Part shown: piece by piece, positions 17,798 through 26,803 of the stretch
How the letters are laid out: each line of letters begins with the position of its first letter
Position numbering within the stretch: position 1 is the stretch's first letter
Source: Desulfobacterium sp.
GTDB taxonomy: Bacteria > Desulfobacterota > Desulfobacteria > Desulfobacterales > Desulfobacteraceae
Direction of reading: 5' to 3'
DNA length: 64,000 nt
NCBI GenBank assembly: GCA_030145245.1
Contig: JAQYWC010000024.1
Span: 28,681 to 92,680, forward strand
Made by a program: the position numbers and the translations under genes
Notes under the pieces: generated by a model
The model's input: the letters and a program-made list of their open reading frames with translations, nothing else
Databases searched by the model: none
What the model was told of the DNA's origin: nothing

Positions 17798-20314
17798 TTA
17801 AATGGGCAGTCTGATAATGAATTTTGTGCCTTTGCCGGGAGTGGATTCAATATCCATTTCACCGCCGTGATCCTCCACAATAATGAAATAGGACAGGGAA
17901 AGACCCAGGCCGGTGCCTTTGTCAATCTCCTTGGTTGTGAAAAAAGGTTCAAAGATGCGCTTGCTGGTCTCTTCATTCATTCCCGGGCCATTGTCCTCAA
18001 TTTCCATGTGGATCTTGTTTTTATCGGTTTTCAAACGGAGGATCAGCTTTGGTTTTTTATCGGCCTGTTTATCGTCGACCATGGCTTCCGTGGCGTTTTT
18101 AAGAATATTGAAGACGACCTGCTGAATCTTGCTGCTCTCGCAGGGAACAAGGGGGAGATTAGGTTCATATTCTTTTATGATTTCAAATTGCCTGAAATCA
18201 TATTTCTTTTTCAGATCATAATCATTCTGGGCAAGCTCGATGGTTTTATCCATGATTTCACAGATGTTCTGTTTGTGCCGGGTTGAATCACCTTTTCTTG
18301 CAAAACTGAGCATGTTTTCGACAATCCTTGCCGCCTGGTGGCCGGCATCGTGGATCGATTGAAGTATTTGAAGAACATTCCTCTTTTCCATGAAATCCTT
18401 AATGACCGGTAACGTTGTGCCGGCTTCCATGGCGGCTTTTTCATCCGCCGGAAAGGTCTGGGAAAACCGGTTAAGGAGCACCTGGGCATTCTGCATCATG
18501 CCTGCCAGGGGATTGTTGATCTCATGGGCCATGCCAGCGGCAAGCCCTCCGACGGAAAGCATTTTTTCAGACTGAATCATCATCTCCCGGGAACGATTCC
18601 TCTCGGTGATGTCGGTTGCGATCTCCAGCCTGACCAACCTGCCATCGGTCCATTTGATCGCCTGGTCCCGGCATTCATACCATTTATTCGTAACCGTATT
18701 CTTATATTCCCACACATGAACTCCGGCTGGGCTTCCCTGGGCATCCAGAAGTTTGTCATTGGTGCAAAAGTCACAGGGGCCGGTCCGGTTGCACTGGAGG
18801 GTTCTCCAGCAGAGCTTTCCGGTGACATCCCCCCAGAGATCCCGTCCGTATTTGTTTATGAATAACAATTCATATGTATCCATATCCGAAATATATACAA
18901 GGGAATCAAGGCTATCCATAATGATCTGAAAGCGTTCGTTGTTCCTCTGTAGTTCTTTGCGTGTATTTTCAAGTTCTGTAATATCCATGGCGATCCCTCC
19001 CAGCAGGGGCGGTTTTCCGGGAATGTCGATCCTGAATTTTTGAGTGTTATAAAGATGGATTTTGTCGTTTTTACCAGGCACCTCTTCAATAATATTTTTG
19101 TACCCTTTTGAAAGGGCTTCCCTGTCATCCGAAATCATCGCTTCGGCTGTATCCTTTGGGAAAATCTCAAAAATGGATTTCCCTACCCAGCCATCTGCTC
19201 CGAGAAGCTCATTCATGTGCCTGTTGACAAACAGGGTTTTACTGTTTTTATCCTTGATAAATACGATTGCCGGAAGATAATCCATGAACTGGGAAAACAG
19301 CTCCTGGCTTTCCCGTAACTCCTGGTTCCTGACCCATAATTCTTTTGTTTTTCTTTTTACCTGAATTCTTGAGAAGACAAGTCCGGAAATAAAAATAAGC
19401 AGTAAAACGATGATGGACTGCAATACTGCTTTACCCCAGCCCGGGAACACTTCAACGGTTTTTTCAGCTATTTCCGTTTCAAAATATTTTTCAAGCAACT
19501 GGTAGTAAACGGAATCATTGTCATTCTTGAGGCGCTTGATGTGAACGTTGATTCTTTCTACCAGAAGCCGGTTCGTCGGGGAATCTTTAGGAAAGGCAAA
19601 CTTGAGGTCAATCGGCTGAAACATTACCGACGTCTTTTTTACCTCAAATTTATTTTCGTTTTCATCCCCGAATTCTCTGTTTGTTACCCCGGCATCGGCA
19701 ATGTTTTTTTTCAGGGCTGCAAAGACGTCAGTATAACTTTCAAGTTCCATGAAAGTGCATTTTAAACCAAATTTGCTGACGATCTCTTTTATTCCGCCGG
19801 CCCCCTCGACGTTGACACTTCCTTTAAGAACGGCAATTTTTTTGTTGTTCAGATCGCTTATCAATCCGATCTCATTGTTCTCTTGATTTACATAGATTCT
19901 TGACCAGCTCAAAAGAACCGGTGCTTCGGAAAAATCATAGAGCTTGCTTCGTTTAACGGTATAGGCGACATCGGGCATTAAATCGATCGTTCTGTTTTTC
20001 AACCTGTCCAGGCTTTCACCCCAGGTGCCCTGGACATACTCTATTCTCCAGTTCTCCCTGTCCGCTATATGGTCGATCAGTTCAGGCCAGAATCCTGAAA
20101 CCGTTCCAGTGTTGCTTATGAAAATTTTGGGTTCGTTCTTATATGCCCCGACCTTTACCGTCAAAGGCTCTTTGGCGACGTCGCCTGCCACAGGGGAAGC
20201 GTTTGGAAGGAGCAGAAAGAGCGCTGTAACCAAGAGGACAAGACTGATTTTAAATATCGTATTAATGGGGAACAGATCCTTTATTTCTGAGGGGCTTGCA
20301 AAAAAAAACGTCAT
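17798..20314 (-). CDS. Membrane histidine kinase, paralogue of the 12-14.6 kb kinase
   Basis: An 838-residue kinase with the same order as its paralogue: signal peptide, SBP family 3 domain (KEPLTVKVGAYKNEPKIF), TM helix, two PAS domains, HisKA (GMAHEINNPLAG) and HATPase (DNGPGM, GTGLGLSLSYF). Large parts are identical, especially the second PAS and kinase core, so the copies come from a recent duplication. The ligand domain differs more, suggesting different signals. I chose the ATG at 20314, with GGAG eight bases upstream, because it is followed directly by a clean signal sequence. No partner regulator is adjacent. Confidence 0.9.
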   Translation of the reverse strand: MTFFFASPSEIKDLFPINTIFKISLVLLVTALFLLLPNASPVAGDVAKEPLTVKVGAYKNEPKIFISNTGTVSGFWPELIDHIADRENWRIEYVQGTWGESLDRLKNRTIDLMPDVAYTVKRSKLYDFSEAPVLLSWSRIYVNQENNEIGLISDLNNKKIAVLKGSVNVEGAGGIKEIVSKFGLKCTFMELESYTDVFAALKKNIADAGVTNREFGDENENKFEVKKTSVMFQPIDLKFAFPKDSPTNRLLVERINVHIKRLKNDNDSVYYQLLEKYFETEIAEKTVEVFPGWGKAVLQSIIVLLLIFISGLVFSRIQVKRKTKELWVRNQELRESQELFSQFMDYLPAIVFIKDKNSKTLFVNRHMNELLGADGWVGKSIFEIFPKDTAEAMISDDREALSKGYKNIIEEVPGKNDKIHLYNTQKFRIDIPGKPPLLGGIAMDITELENTRKELQRNNERFQIIMDSLDSLVYISDMDTYELLFINKYGRDLWGDVTGKLCWRTLQCNRTGPCDFCTNDKLLDAQGSPAGVHVWEYKNTVTNKWYECRDQAIKWTDGRLVRLEIATDITERNRSREMMIQSEKMLSVGGLAAGMAHEINNPLAGMMQNAQVLLNRFSQTFPADEKAAMEAGTTLPVIKDFMEKRNVLQILQSIHDAGHQAARIVENMLSFARKGDSTRHKQNICEIMDKTIELAQNDYDLKKKYDFRQFEIIKEYEPNLPLVPCESSKIQQVVFNILKNATEAMVDDKQADKKPKLILRLKTDKNKIHMEIEDNGPGMNEETSKRIFEPFFTTKEIDKGTGLGLSLSYFIIVEDHGGEMDIESTPGKGTKFIIRLPI

Positions 20315-20674
20315 ACCTTGTGCTCCAGGAACCTGTGTGGTTTTTAAAAGTCCATGGTAGATAGGACGCCGCTTTTTGTCAAGGGGATCGCTTTTATGCC
20401 GGAGAAGCATCTGCGGCAGTCAAGGCTGGTCAGGCTGAAATTTTATCCTGATGGGTTTCTTTTCAGATGCACTTGTTGTAAACTGCGACCTTTTGGATTG
20501 TACAGTTGTATAGGCACCGGCCTAGGCGGAACTGGTTCTTTTGTTTGGAGGAGGATGACCGGTGCATCGTAAAAAAAAATAGAATATTTATGGGGCAATA
20601 TCCTCAGATTAAAATAGATATCCGGCTGTTTGAAACTATCTCTTTCGGCCAGCAAAACAATGAAAAAGGTTATT
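20315..20674. other. Intergenic region between divergent genes
   Basis: No convincing gene. It must hold promoters for the kinase (leftward) and for the DUF4037 gene (rightward). An inverted repeat GCACCGG (20514-20520) / CCGGTGC (20559-20565) spans 38 bases and is followed by nine A; its role is unclear. Within it, GGAGGAGG precedes a five-codon frame (MTGAS) at 20556, which may be chance. Confidence 0.4.
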
Positions 20675-22228
20675 ATGAACGGACTGACTCTTAGTGAATC
20701 ATATTACAATGGATGCGGAAAAGAGGTTTTCGAAAGTATATTTAAAGGTCTGATGGAGCGGGTTGCGATTGGTCTCGCAGGTCCCGGTTCCGAGTGTTTT
20801 GGATTTGATGATGAATACTCACGTGATCATGATTGGGGCCCCTCCTTTTGCCTATGGGTCTCCCTGGATGACTTTCAACGCTATGGGAAGGAACTTCAGG
20901 CTTGCTATGATGCGCTTCCAAAAGAGTTTGCAGGCTTTGGGCCGCGTGTGGTGAGCCCGGGAGAACAGGATCGTGTCGGTGCCATGGCGATCAGCGATTT
21001 TTATGGTCGTTATACAGGTTTAAATACAGCGCCGAACTCCATAAAGGACTGGAACATTCCATCCGAGAATTTAGCTCTTTGTACCAACGGTAAGGTTTTT
21101 TCCGACCCCCTGGGGGAATTTTCCCAATGGCGAGCGACCCTTCTTAATTTTTATCCCGAAGACCTCAGGCTGAAGAAAATAGCGGACTGCTGCATGCATG
21201 CAGGGCAAGCCGGGCAATACAATTGGCAGCGGGGTATTTTAAGAAACGACCCGTATGTCACAAACACAGCCAATGTGAAATTTTGTACAGAGATCATGCG
21301 GCTGATTTATCTTTTGAACAAAACCTATGCTCCTTTTTATAAGTGGCTCCTAAAAGGAGTTGCGCAGTTACCGATCCTGGGAGCAGAAATTGCCCCCCTG
21401 ATTGAAAAGGTCCTGACCGGACAAGGTGAAACTACTTCCGGGGGGGGCGGCTGGAAACAACAGCAGGACACCATGGAACTTATTTCTCAAAAAGTTATAT
21501 CTAAACTTCAGGACCTTGGGCTTACCGATCAAAAGGTTCCCTTTTTAACGGATCACGCTCCATCTGTCCTGGGCCGGATCAAGGATAAGGAATTAAAAAA
21601 CAACCTGTGGGGAGTAAAAAAGAATCTGTCCGGTAAGAAAGAAACCATAAAAAAGATATTGGAAGGCGAGTGGGAAATGTTTTCCACCGTCAACGCCAAG
21701 GCAGATCCAGATCCCTCAACCCAGGGTTGCCCCACCTGCCGGGATTTTCCCGAGGAATTCAAGATTCACAGGACCGCACAGCTCATGGCGTGGTCAGAGG
21801 AGACCCTGGTCAGTTACTTAGATGATATCAATGAAGCGCGGAATCTCAGGCGAAACCTTATGACGTATAAGTATGCCAGGATGGATAACCTGATTCCCAG
21901 TGAAAATAACAGCCCCTATATTGATAAGATTGCGAAAGCACAACTTCAGTGGCAAAAAGAGTTCATCGATAAATACCCCAGGATCATGTCCGGAGGGCGA
22001 GCACTATCCGGGGGAGAACCCGGCACCGACTGGGCCTCTTTTGAAACCTATCTGCGTTGTGAATTAGAAAGCTATTCTGAAAAAACACTTCGATCCCTGT
22101 TCCAGGACACGGAAAATCTCAGGGTTTCGGGAAAGAGCATGCCCGAAGAGATCTATAAAATACTTGTGCAGCAAAAAGGGTATAAGAGTTTGGAGGAAGC
22201 GGAAAAAAAGCAAACCAGGCTTCACTGA
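20675..22228 (+). CDS. DUF4037-DUF4125 fusion protein (nucleotidyltransferase-like)
   Basis: A 517-residue protein. The N-terminal part (about 1-290) is a DUF4037 nucleotidyltransferase-like domain, with GPGSECFGFDDEYSRDHDWG carrying the acidic residues expected at the active site. The C-terminal part (about 325-515) matches DUF4125 (EWEMFSTVN, HRTAQLMAWSEET, NLMTYKYARM). A Gly-rich GGGGW linker lies before it. The ATG at 20675 has AAAGG five bases upstream and starts MNGLTLSESYY like other family members; an in-frame TTG and ATG upstream are less likely. The biochemical role is unknown. A strong hairpin follows the stop. Confidence 0.85.
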   Translation: MNGLTLSESYYNGCGKEVFESIFKGLMERVAIGLAGPGSECFGFDDEYSRDHDWGPSFCLWVSLDDFQRYGKELQACYDALPKEFAGFGPRVVSPGEQDRVGAMAISDFYGRYTGLNTAPNSIKDWNIPSENLALCTNGKVFSDPLGEFSQWRATLLNFYPEDLRLKKIADCCMHAGQAGQYNWQRGILRNDPYVTNTANVKFCTEIMRLIYLLNKTYAPFYKWLLKGVAQLPILGAEIAPLIEKVLTGQGETTSGGGGWKQQQDTMELISQKVISKLQDLGLTDQKVPFLTDHAPSVLGRIKDKELKNNLWGVKKNLSGKKETIKKILEGEWEMFSTVNAKADPDPSTQGCPTCRDFPEEFKIHRTAQLMAWSEETLVSYLDDINEARNLRRNLMTYKYARMDNLIPSENNSPYIDKIAKAQLQWQKEFIDKYPRIMSGGRALSGGEPGTDWASFETYLRCELESYSEKTLRSLFQDTENLRVSGKSMPEEIYKILVQQKGYKSLEEAEKKQTRLH

Positions 22229-22262
22229 TCGGATCCTTCACGTTTATTCCTAAAATTGAGGA

Positions 22263-22303
22263 GTTCCCGCTGACCACTGTTATTAAGCAATGGCAGCGGG
22301 AAC
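22263..22303 (+). terminator. Hairpin after the DUF4037 gene
   Basis: GTTCCCGCTG (22263-22272) pairs perfectly with CAGCGGGAAC (22294-22303), and the stem can extend inward through CCA/TGG. No clear T-run follows, so termination is likely but not certain. Confidence 0.6.
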
Positions 22304-22322
22304 AAGTTGATTCTTAATCTCG

Positions 22323-22814
22323 ATGATTCAGTTTTTAAACCGGCCTTTCTCTCCCGCCATTCCAATACTCTATTGGTTGTTCTATAACCACCTGCCGCCG
22401 ATGATACAGGACGGTGTCTTTGAGGGAGCTGCTCCGGCATTTCTTGCGGTTAACAGCCGTTTGATCGCCTTTGGGGGCGAAATCCCGGCTGTTCTGGTGA
22501 TGCTGTTTGCCTTAAACAGCTTGAAATCGCTCTTTTTCCTCTATGAGAAGGGTATTTATTTTGAGGCAGGAAACGTAAAGCAGTTCAAACTGCTGGGGAA
22601 GTTTGCGTTATGGGCGGTGCTCACAGACGTTGTCAACGAAACGGTTCTGATACTGGCAAAGACAATAAACAACCCGCCGGGCGAGAAGATCCTGGCAATC
22701 AGTATAGGTAGTGACCATGTCAAACTGATGGTGGTGGCCTGTATCATTATGCTCATCAGTATGGTGATGGATGAGGGGCGTAAAATTAAAGATGAAAATC
22801 AGCTGACGGTGTAA
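22323..22814 (+). CDS. DUF2975-like membrane protein
   Basis: A 163-residue membrane protein with about four hydrophobic segments (about 10-28, 40-68, 88-112, 132-150) and the family-like stretch LKSLFFLYEKGIYFEAGNVKQFK. DUF2975 proteins are typically encoded directly next to a small XRE repressor, and one follows here after three bases. The function of the family is unknown. Its partner is interrupted by a stop codon, so regulation of this gene may be lost. No strong ribosome binding site is visible, and the N-terminus is not certain. Confidence 0.7.
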   Translation: MIQFLNRPFSPAIPILYWLFYNHLPPMIQDGVFEGAAPAFLAVNSRLIAFGGEIPAVLVMLFALNSLKSLFFLYEKGIYFEAGNVKQFKLLGKFALWAVLTDVVNETVLILAKTINNPPGEKILAISIGSDHVKLMVVACIIMLISMVMDEGRKIKDENQLTV

Positions 22815-22817
22815 ACG

Positions 22818-23105
22818 ATGACCATAATTGTCAATCTGGATGTGATGTTAGCAAAACGCAAGTTGAAGTCCAAACAACTGGCTGAGATGATCGGTATCAC
22901 CTAGCAGAATCTGTCCGTACTGAAATCAGGGCGGGCCAAGGCGATCCGGTTTACCACCCTGGACGCGATCTGCAACGCATTGGACTGCCAGCCGGGGGAT
23001 ATACTGGAATTTGCCGATGAAAAGGAGAAAAGGGGAGCTGTGATCGTTTTTATCGATTGCAGATATCAAATTATTTCGTTGGACGCAAAAATATTAATCC
23101 GTTAG
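22818..23105 (+). pseudogene. XRE/YozG-like HTH regulator interrupted by an amber codon
   Basis: Starting at ATG 22818 the frame reads a compact XRE-type HTH (VNLDVMLAKRKLKSKQLAEMIGIT), then meets TAG at 22902-22904. It continues in the same frame with QNLSVLKSGRAKAIRFTTLD and ALDCQPGDILEF, the expected rest of a YozG-like regulator. Only one base change (from CAG or GAG) is needed to restore it. It follows the DUF2975 gene by three bases, the usual pairing. Either it is a recent pseudogene, or the codon is read through; nothing else here supports pyrrolysine. Confidence 0.75.
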
Positions 23106-23209
23106 CTTGCCATAAACGGGTTTCCATTTGGGGTGCAGATTCAAGGACTGCCGGATGAAAACGATGCCCGTAAAACCGTGAAGGGCCACGCCTTACAAAA
23201 GGAGTGAAA

Positions 23210-24439
23210 ATGGATAATATGGAAAAAAGCTATTCCCGCCGGGAGTTTATCAGAACCGCAGGTGCTGCAGGGGCTGGATCGTTGTTCACAGCTGCGGTGG
23301 CGAATGCCGGTACATGGTCTGCATCTGCACAAGGGGGATCTTCTTATCCCAGGGTTCGCACCCGCGTCTTTGGAAATACCGGGGTAAAGGTATCAATGCT
23401 CGGTCTTGGCGGCTATTTTGATACGGCCATGAATATCTCCCTCATTGAGCAGGCTGCAAAACTTGGGATTAACTTCTGGGAAACAACCAACAAGTTTGGG
23501 GGCAAGGGATACGGTCTCTATTTTAAAAAACATCCCGGGTCGAGGGAAAAGGTTTTCCTCTTGTCAAAAACCAAGTCAAAGGACCCTGCAACCATGGTCC
23601 GTGACCTGGATAAAACCCTTGAGAACATCGGCACATCCTATATTGATCTCTTTGTCATCCATGCCGTGGACCGGATCGAGAGCCTGGATGACAGGATACG
23701 GAAGGTTGCCGAGCGCCTGAAGGGTGAGGGAAAGATACGCTATTTCGGGTTTACCACCCATTCCAACATGGAGCAGTGCCTTGCTGGGGCGGCGAAACTT
23801 GGCTGGATTGACGGCATAGTCACCACGTACAACTACCGGCTCATGCACAGGAAAGAGATGCAACAGGCGGTCAAGAGCTGCGCAAAGGCCGGCATCGGGC
23901 TTGTGGCAATCAAATCCCAGGCAGCCATGGCCCATCCCACGGCAACCATCGGGGTGGAGACTGAGACCTCGCTCGCGTTTGCCCACCGGTTCATGGCAAA
24001 GGGGTTTACCCTGCACCAGGCAAAACTCAAGGCGATCTGGGAGAATCCCCTGATCTCAAGCACATTTTCCATGATGCCCAACACCACCATTCTCATGGCT
24101 AATGCTGCGGCAGCCATGGACAGGGCAGCCCTTACTTCCCGGGACATGGAGCTGCTGAAAAACTATGCCAACGAGACCCTGTCCTGTTATTGTGCCGGGT
24201 GTGCGAGGATCTGTGAATCGGTTGCCCCCAACCAGATCCCCATTGCCAAGGTGATGCGATGCCTCATGTATTATCATGCCTACAACGATCACGAAAAGGC
24301 CCGGTCATGCTATCACAGGCTGCCCATGGCGATCCGGCAGGAGATTGCCACGGCCGATTATTCCATTGCGGAACGCCGGTGTCCCAACAGGCTTGCCATA
24401 GGTGAACTCCTGAGAAGGGCGTCCAGAGAGCTTGCCTGA
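23210..24439 (+). CDS. Tat-exported aldo/keto reductase with C-terminal cysteine motif
   Basis: A 409-residue protein. A twin-arginine signal (SRREFIRTAGAAGAGSLF, residues 9-26) is followed by an aldo/keto reductase barrel (about 45-330), with GLGGYFDTAM, DLFVIHAVDR and KIRYFGFTTHSN. The C-terminal tail has CYCAGCARICESV, a CxCxxCxxxC cluster typical of FeS-linked members. I chose ATG 23210, with AAAGGAG six bases upstream. The canonical catalytic Tyr is not easy to place, as in other exported relatives. It probably acts in the periplasm; substrate unknown. Confidence 0.88.
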   Translation: MDNMEKSYSRREFIRTAGAAGAGSLFTAAVANAGTWSASAQGGSSYPRVRTRVFGNTGVKVSMLGLGGYFDTAMNISLIEQAAKLGINFWETTNKFGGKGYGLYFKKHPGSREKVFLLSKTKSKDPATMVRDLDKTLENIGTSYIDLFVIHAVDRIESLDDRIRKVAERLKGEGKIRYFGFTTHSNMEQCLAGAAKLGWIDGIVTTYNYRLMHRKEMQQAVKSCAKAGIGLVAIKSQAAMAHPTATIGVETETSLAFAHRFMAKGFTLHQAKLKAIWENPLISSTFSMMPNTTILMANAAAAMDRAALTSRDMELLKNYANETLSCYCAGCARICESVAPNQIPIAKVMRCLMYYHAYNDHEKARSCYHRLPMAIRQEIATADYSIAERRCPNRLAIGELLRRASRELA

Positions 24440-24519
24440 TCATGGGATATCATAGATATTGCTGAATGCAATAAAAGACAACTACGATAAAGGTGAATAA
24501 GCAGGATTATTCGGGCATT

Positions 24520-24641
24520 AAAGTTTCCGATCGGGGACTTTTTGTTGTGCTGATGGTCAGAAATGGTAAAAAGTCCTTGATCGGTTACTTTCTGTTGTAA
24601 TGGTATTTAAAAAATGATAAAAGTCCCTTAACGGTAACTTT
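24520..24641 (+). promoter_or_regulatory. Three evenly spaced operators upstream of hipBA
   Basis: Three 22-bp palindromes of the form AAAGT-N12-ACTTT lie at 24520-24541, 24570-24591 and 24620-24641, exactly 50 bases apart centre to centre. The first has a self-complementary core CCGATCGG; the others keep GATCGG or AACGG. They sit between the aldo/keto reductase and the HipB-like repressor, whose family binds palindromes to repress its own operon. The repeats are seen directly; binding by HipB is inferred. Confidence 0.8.
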
Positions 24642-24656
24642 TTATAGGGGGTTGAA

Positions 24657-24887
24657 TTGAAACCTTTTACAAAAATCAATAATTCTGAAGAACTCGGTCA
24701 ATATATTCTCAAAGAACGCAAAAAACTAAAGCTGACCCAAAAAGAGATATCAGAATTTACTGATGTTGGCAGAAAGTTTGTTTTAGAGCTTGAAAAGGGT
24801 AAAACAACCGCTCAAATCGGTAAGATCTTTGAAGTGTTGAACGGACTTGGGCTTGAACTTCACCTGATTAAACGTGGAGAGAGCTGA
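24657..24887 (+). CDS. hipB: HipB-like XRE antitoxin/repressor
   Basis: A 76-residue XRE HTH protein (LGQYILKERKKLKLTQKEIS, then LELEKGKTTAQIGKIFEVLNGLG), matching HipB-type antitoxins in size and fold. The start is TTG, with AGGGGG six bases upstream. Two bases separate it from the HipA-like kinase, so the two are co-translated. It probably binds the three upstream operators and neutralises HipA. AT content is somewhat higher than in neighbours, consistent with a mobile module. Confidence 0.88.
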   Translation: MKPFTKINNSEELGQYILKERKKLKLTQKEISEFTDVGRKFVLELEKGKTTAQIGKIFEVLNGLGLELHLIKRGES

Positions 24888-24889
24888 TT

Positions 24890-26140
24890 GTGGAAAAATT
24901 GAATATTTTTTTTAATGAAGACTTAGTTGGTCGTCTATGTTTGGACGATAAGAGACGGTTTTCATTTTCCTACTCCAGGAGTTGGCTTGAGGATTCTGAT
25001 GCTTTCCCTTTATCCATTTCTATTCCTTTGCAGGATACCGTGTTCCCAGATCATAAGGTGAAATCTTTTTTTGCCAATCTGCTACCGGAATCTGCTGTAA
25101 GGGATTTAGTTGCCAGGCGGCTTGGTGTTTCTGAGAAAAATGATTTCGTGCTTCTAAAGCTTCTTGGCGGAGAATGTGCCGGAGCAATAACGATCTTTCC
25201 CGAATCAATATCTCCTGAATCTTGCGACCAATATCGGTATCGTCCTCTTACGGACGAACAATTAGCGGATCTGATAAAAAATATCCCCAAGCGACCTTTG
25301 CTTGCAGGAGAAGAAGGTATTCGGATATCACTTGCAGGGGCTCAGGGAAAACTTGCTCTATTTAATAAAAATACACTCTTTTATATCCCTTTAAATGGCG
25401 CTCCAAGTAATTGTATCTTGAAACCTGCCATGGCTCATTTCCGCTCTTCTATTGAAAATGAGTGTTTCTGTATGATGCTTGCGGGTTCTTTAAATCTCAG
25501 GGTTCCTTCCGTTAAAATTATTAAAAAAGAGAAACAAAAAGCGTTTTTCATCCAAAGGTATGATCGAATTTTTGATGATGATGATGCTGTTATTCGTTTG
25601 CACCAGGAAGATTTTTGTCAGGCCATGGGGCTTTCCCATGAATTAAAGTATCAGGCGGATGGCGGTCCCGGTTTTAAAGAGTGCTTTGACCTTGTCCGTA
25701 AATATTCTGCCAATCCTATTAAAGATACCCAGCAGTTACTGCAATGGGTGTTTTTCAATTATTTAATAGGGAATATGGATGCACATGCTAAAAACTTATC
25801 TTTCTTGTACCACTCAAGGCAGATAAGATTAGCACCTTTCTATGACCTTCTTTGTACAAATGTTTATGAAGAGTTGTCCCAAAAACTTGCCATGAAAATA
25901 GGAAAAGAGAATAGGCTCGAATGGATTATGGAAAGGCACTGGGAAAGATTTGCAGGTGAGATAAATATTCGTCCCATGGTTCTTAAAAAACAGTTGATAA
26001 ATTTTAGTCATAAAATGCTTTCTCAGATTGAGAAGACCTATACGGACTTCTCCAGCCAATATGAGGAAAATGAGCTTGTTCAAGGCATCATACTTGCCAT
26101 AGAAGGACGGTCAGAGAGAGTGCTTAAACAAATGGAATGA
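24890..26140 (+). CDS. hipA: HipA-like serine/threonine kinase toxin
   Basis: A 416-residue HipA-family kinase. Motifs in order: the N-terminal HipA_N region (LSISIPLQD, FFANLLPESAVRDLVARRLG), the activation-loop-like glycine-rich motif RISLAGAQGKLAL (about residues 145-157), KPAMAHF, RYDR, HQEDFCQAMG, the catalytic LIGNMDAHAKNLS (Asp about 298) and LAPFYDLL (metal-binding Asp). E. coli HipA phosphorylates glutamyl-tRNA synthetase, causing growth arrest; the target here is not known. The gene is likely repressed with hipB through the triple operator. It seems intact. Confidence 0.93.
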   Translation: MEKLNIFFNEDLVGRLCLDDKRRFSFSYSRSWLEDSDAFPLSISIPLQDTVFPDHKVKSFFANLLPESAVRDLVARRLGVSEKNDFVLLKLLGGECAGAITIFPESISPESCDQYRYRPLTDEQLADLIKNIPKRPLLAGEEGIRISLAGAQGKLALFNKNTLFYIPLNGAPSNCILKPAMAHFRSSIENECFCMMLAGSLNLRVPSVKIIKKEKQKAFFIQRYDRIFDDDDAVIRLHQEDFCQAMGLSHELKYQADGGPGFKECFDLVRKYSANPIKDTQQLLQWVFFNYLIGNMDAHAKNLSFLYHSRQIRLAPFYDLLCTNVYEELSQKLAMKIGKENRLEWIMERHWERFAGEINIRPMVLKKQLINFSHKMLSQIEKTYTDFSSQYEENELVQGIILAIEGRSERVLKQME

Positions 26141-26186
26141 CCGTATAAGTTCATTCTGAAACTGCCCTGGGGGGCTCTGTGATCTC

Positions 26187-26651
26187 TCATGGGTGTCTTC
26201 TGGTCATGTCCATGTGGGGAATGTTGTCTTCAAGATAGGTGTCTGAGACGGGGATGAATCCGTGGGATTGATAGAATGTTTTCAGGTGTTCCTGGGCACC
26301 GATGGTGACAGGGTGACCCGGCCATCTCTCCTGGATTACGGCAAGGGCATTTTCAATCAGGGTATGACTTAAGCCCTTGCCCCTGAACTCTTTTGCCACC
26401 AGAACCCGGCCTAAACTCACGTGGGGATAGCTGACCCCCGGGCCCAGGATCCTCAGGTAGGCCGCCAGGGTATTGTTTTCGGTCAGGGCTGTCATATGAA
26501 GGGTCTCTTCATGGGTGTCCTTGCCGTCCAGCTCAGGATAGGGGCAGGTCTGCTCCACCACAAACACATCCACCCTGAGCCTGAGCAGGTCATAGAGCTC
26601 CTCAATGGTCAGGTCTTTAAATTTTTTGGTTTCCCAGTGTATTGACTGCAT
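26187..26651 (-). CDS. GNAT acetyltransferase, ElaA-like
   Basis: A 154-residue GNAT-family acetyltransferase. The opening IHWETKKFKDLTIEELYDLL, then LRVDVFVVEQTCPYPELDG, is characteristic of the ElaA subfamily. The acetyl-CoA loop is VLVAKEFRGKGLSHTLIE. The ATG at 26651 has AAGGA four bases upstream; an in-frame GTG at 26666 is an alternative. It faces the hipBA module. The acceptor substrate is unknown. Confidence 0.88.
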   Translation of the reverse strand: MQSIHWETKKFKDLTIEELYDLLRLRVDVFVVEQTCPYPELDGKDTHEETLHMTALTENNTLAAYLRILGPGVSYPHVSLGRVLVAKEFRGKGLSHTLIENALAVIQERWPGHPVTIGAQEHLKTFYQSHGFIPVSDTYLEDNIPHMDMTRRHP

Positions 26652-26803
26652 GGTTTCCTTTTCCACCCTGGTATGTTTTCTTTTGTCGAACTATCCATAC
26701 CCCATAACCGCATGGCAGACAACCCCCAATACGCCCGGATCCCATATGGGGTTCAAAAGAGATCCGGGGCAGGGGGCCTGCTTTAAACTTCCTGTCTTTA
26801 CCA

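Noticed and set aside
22902..22904. TAG as a pyrrolysine codon
   Set aside because: A DNA-binding regulator is not a known pyrrolysine protein and no pyl genes are visible; a nonsense mutation is simpler.
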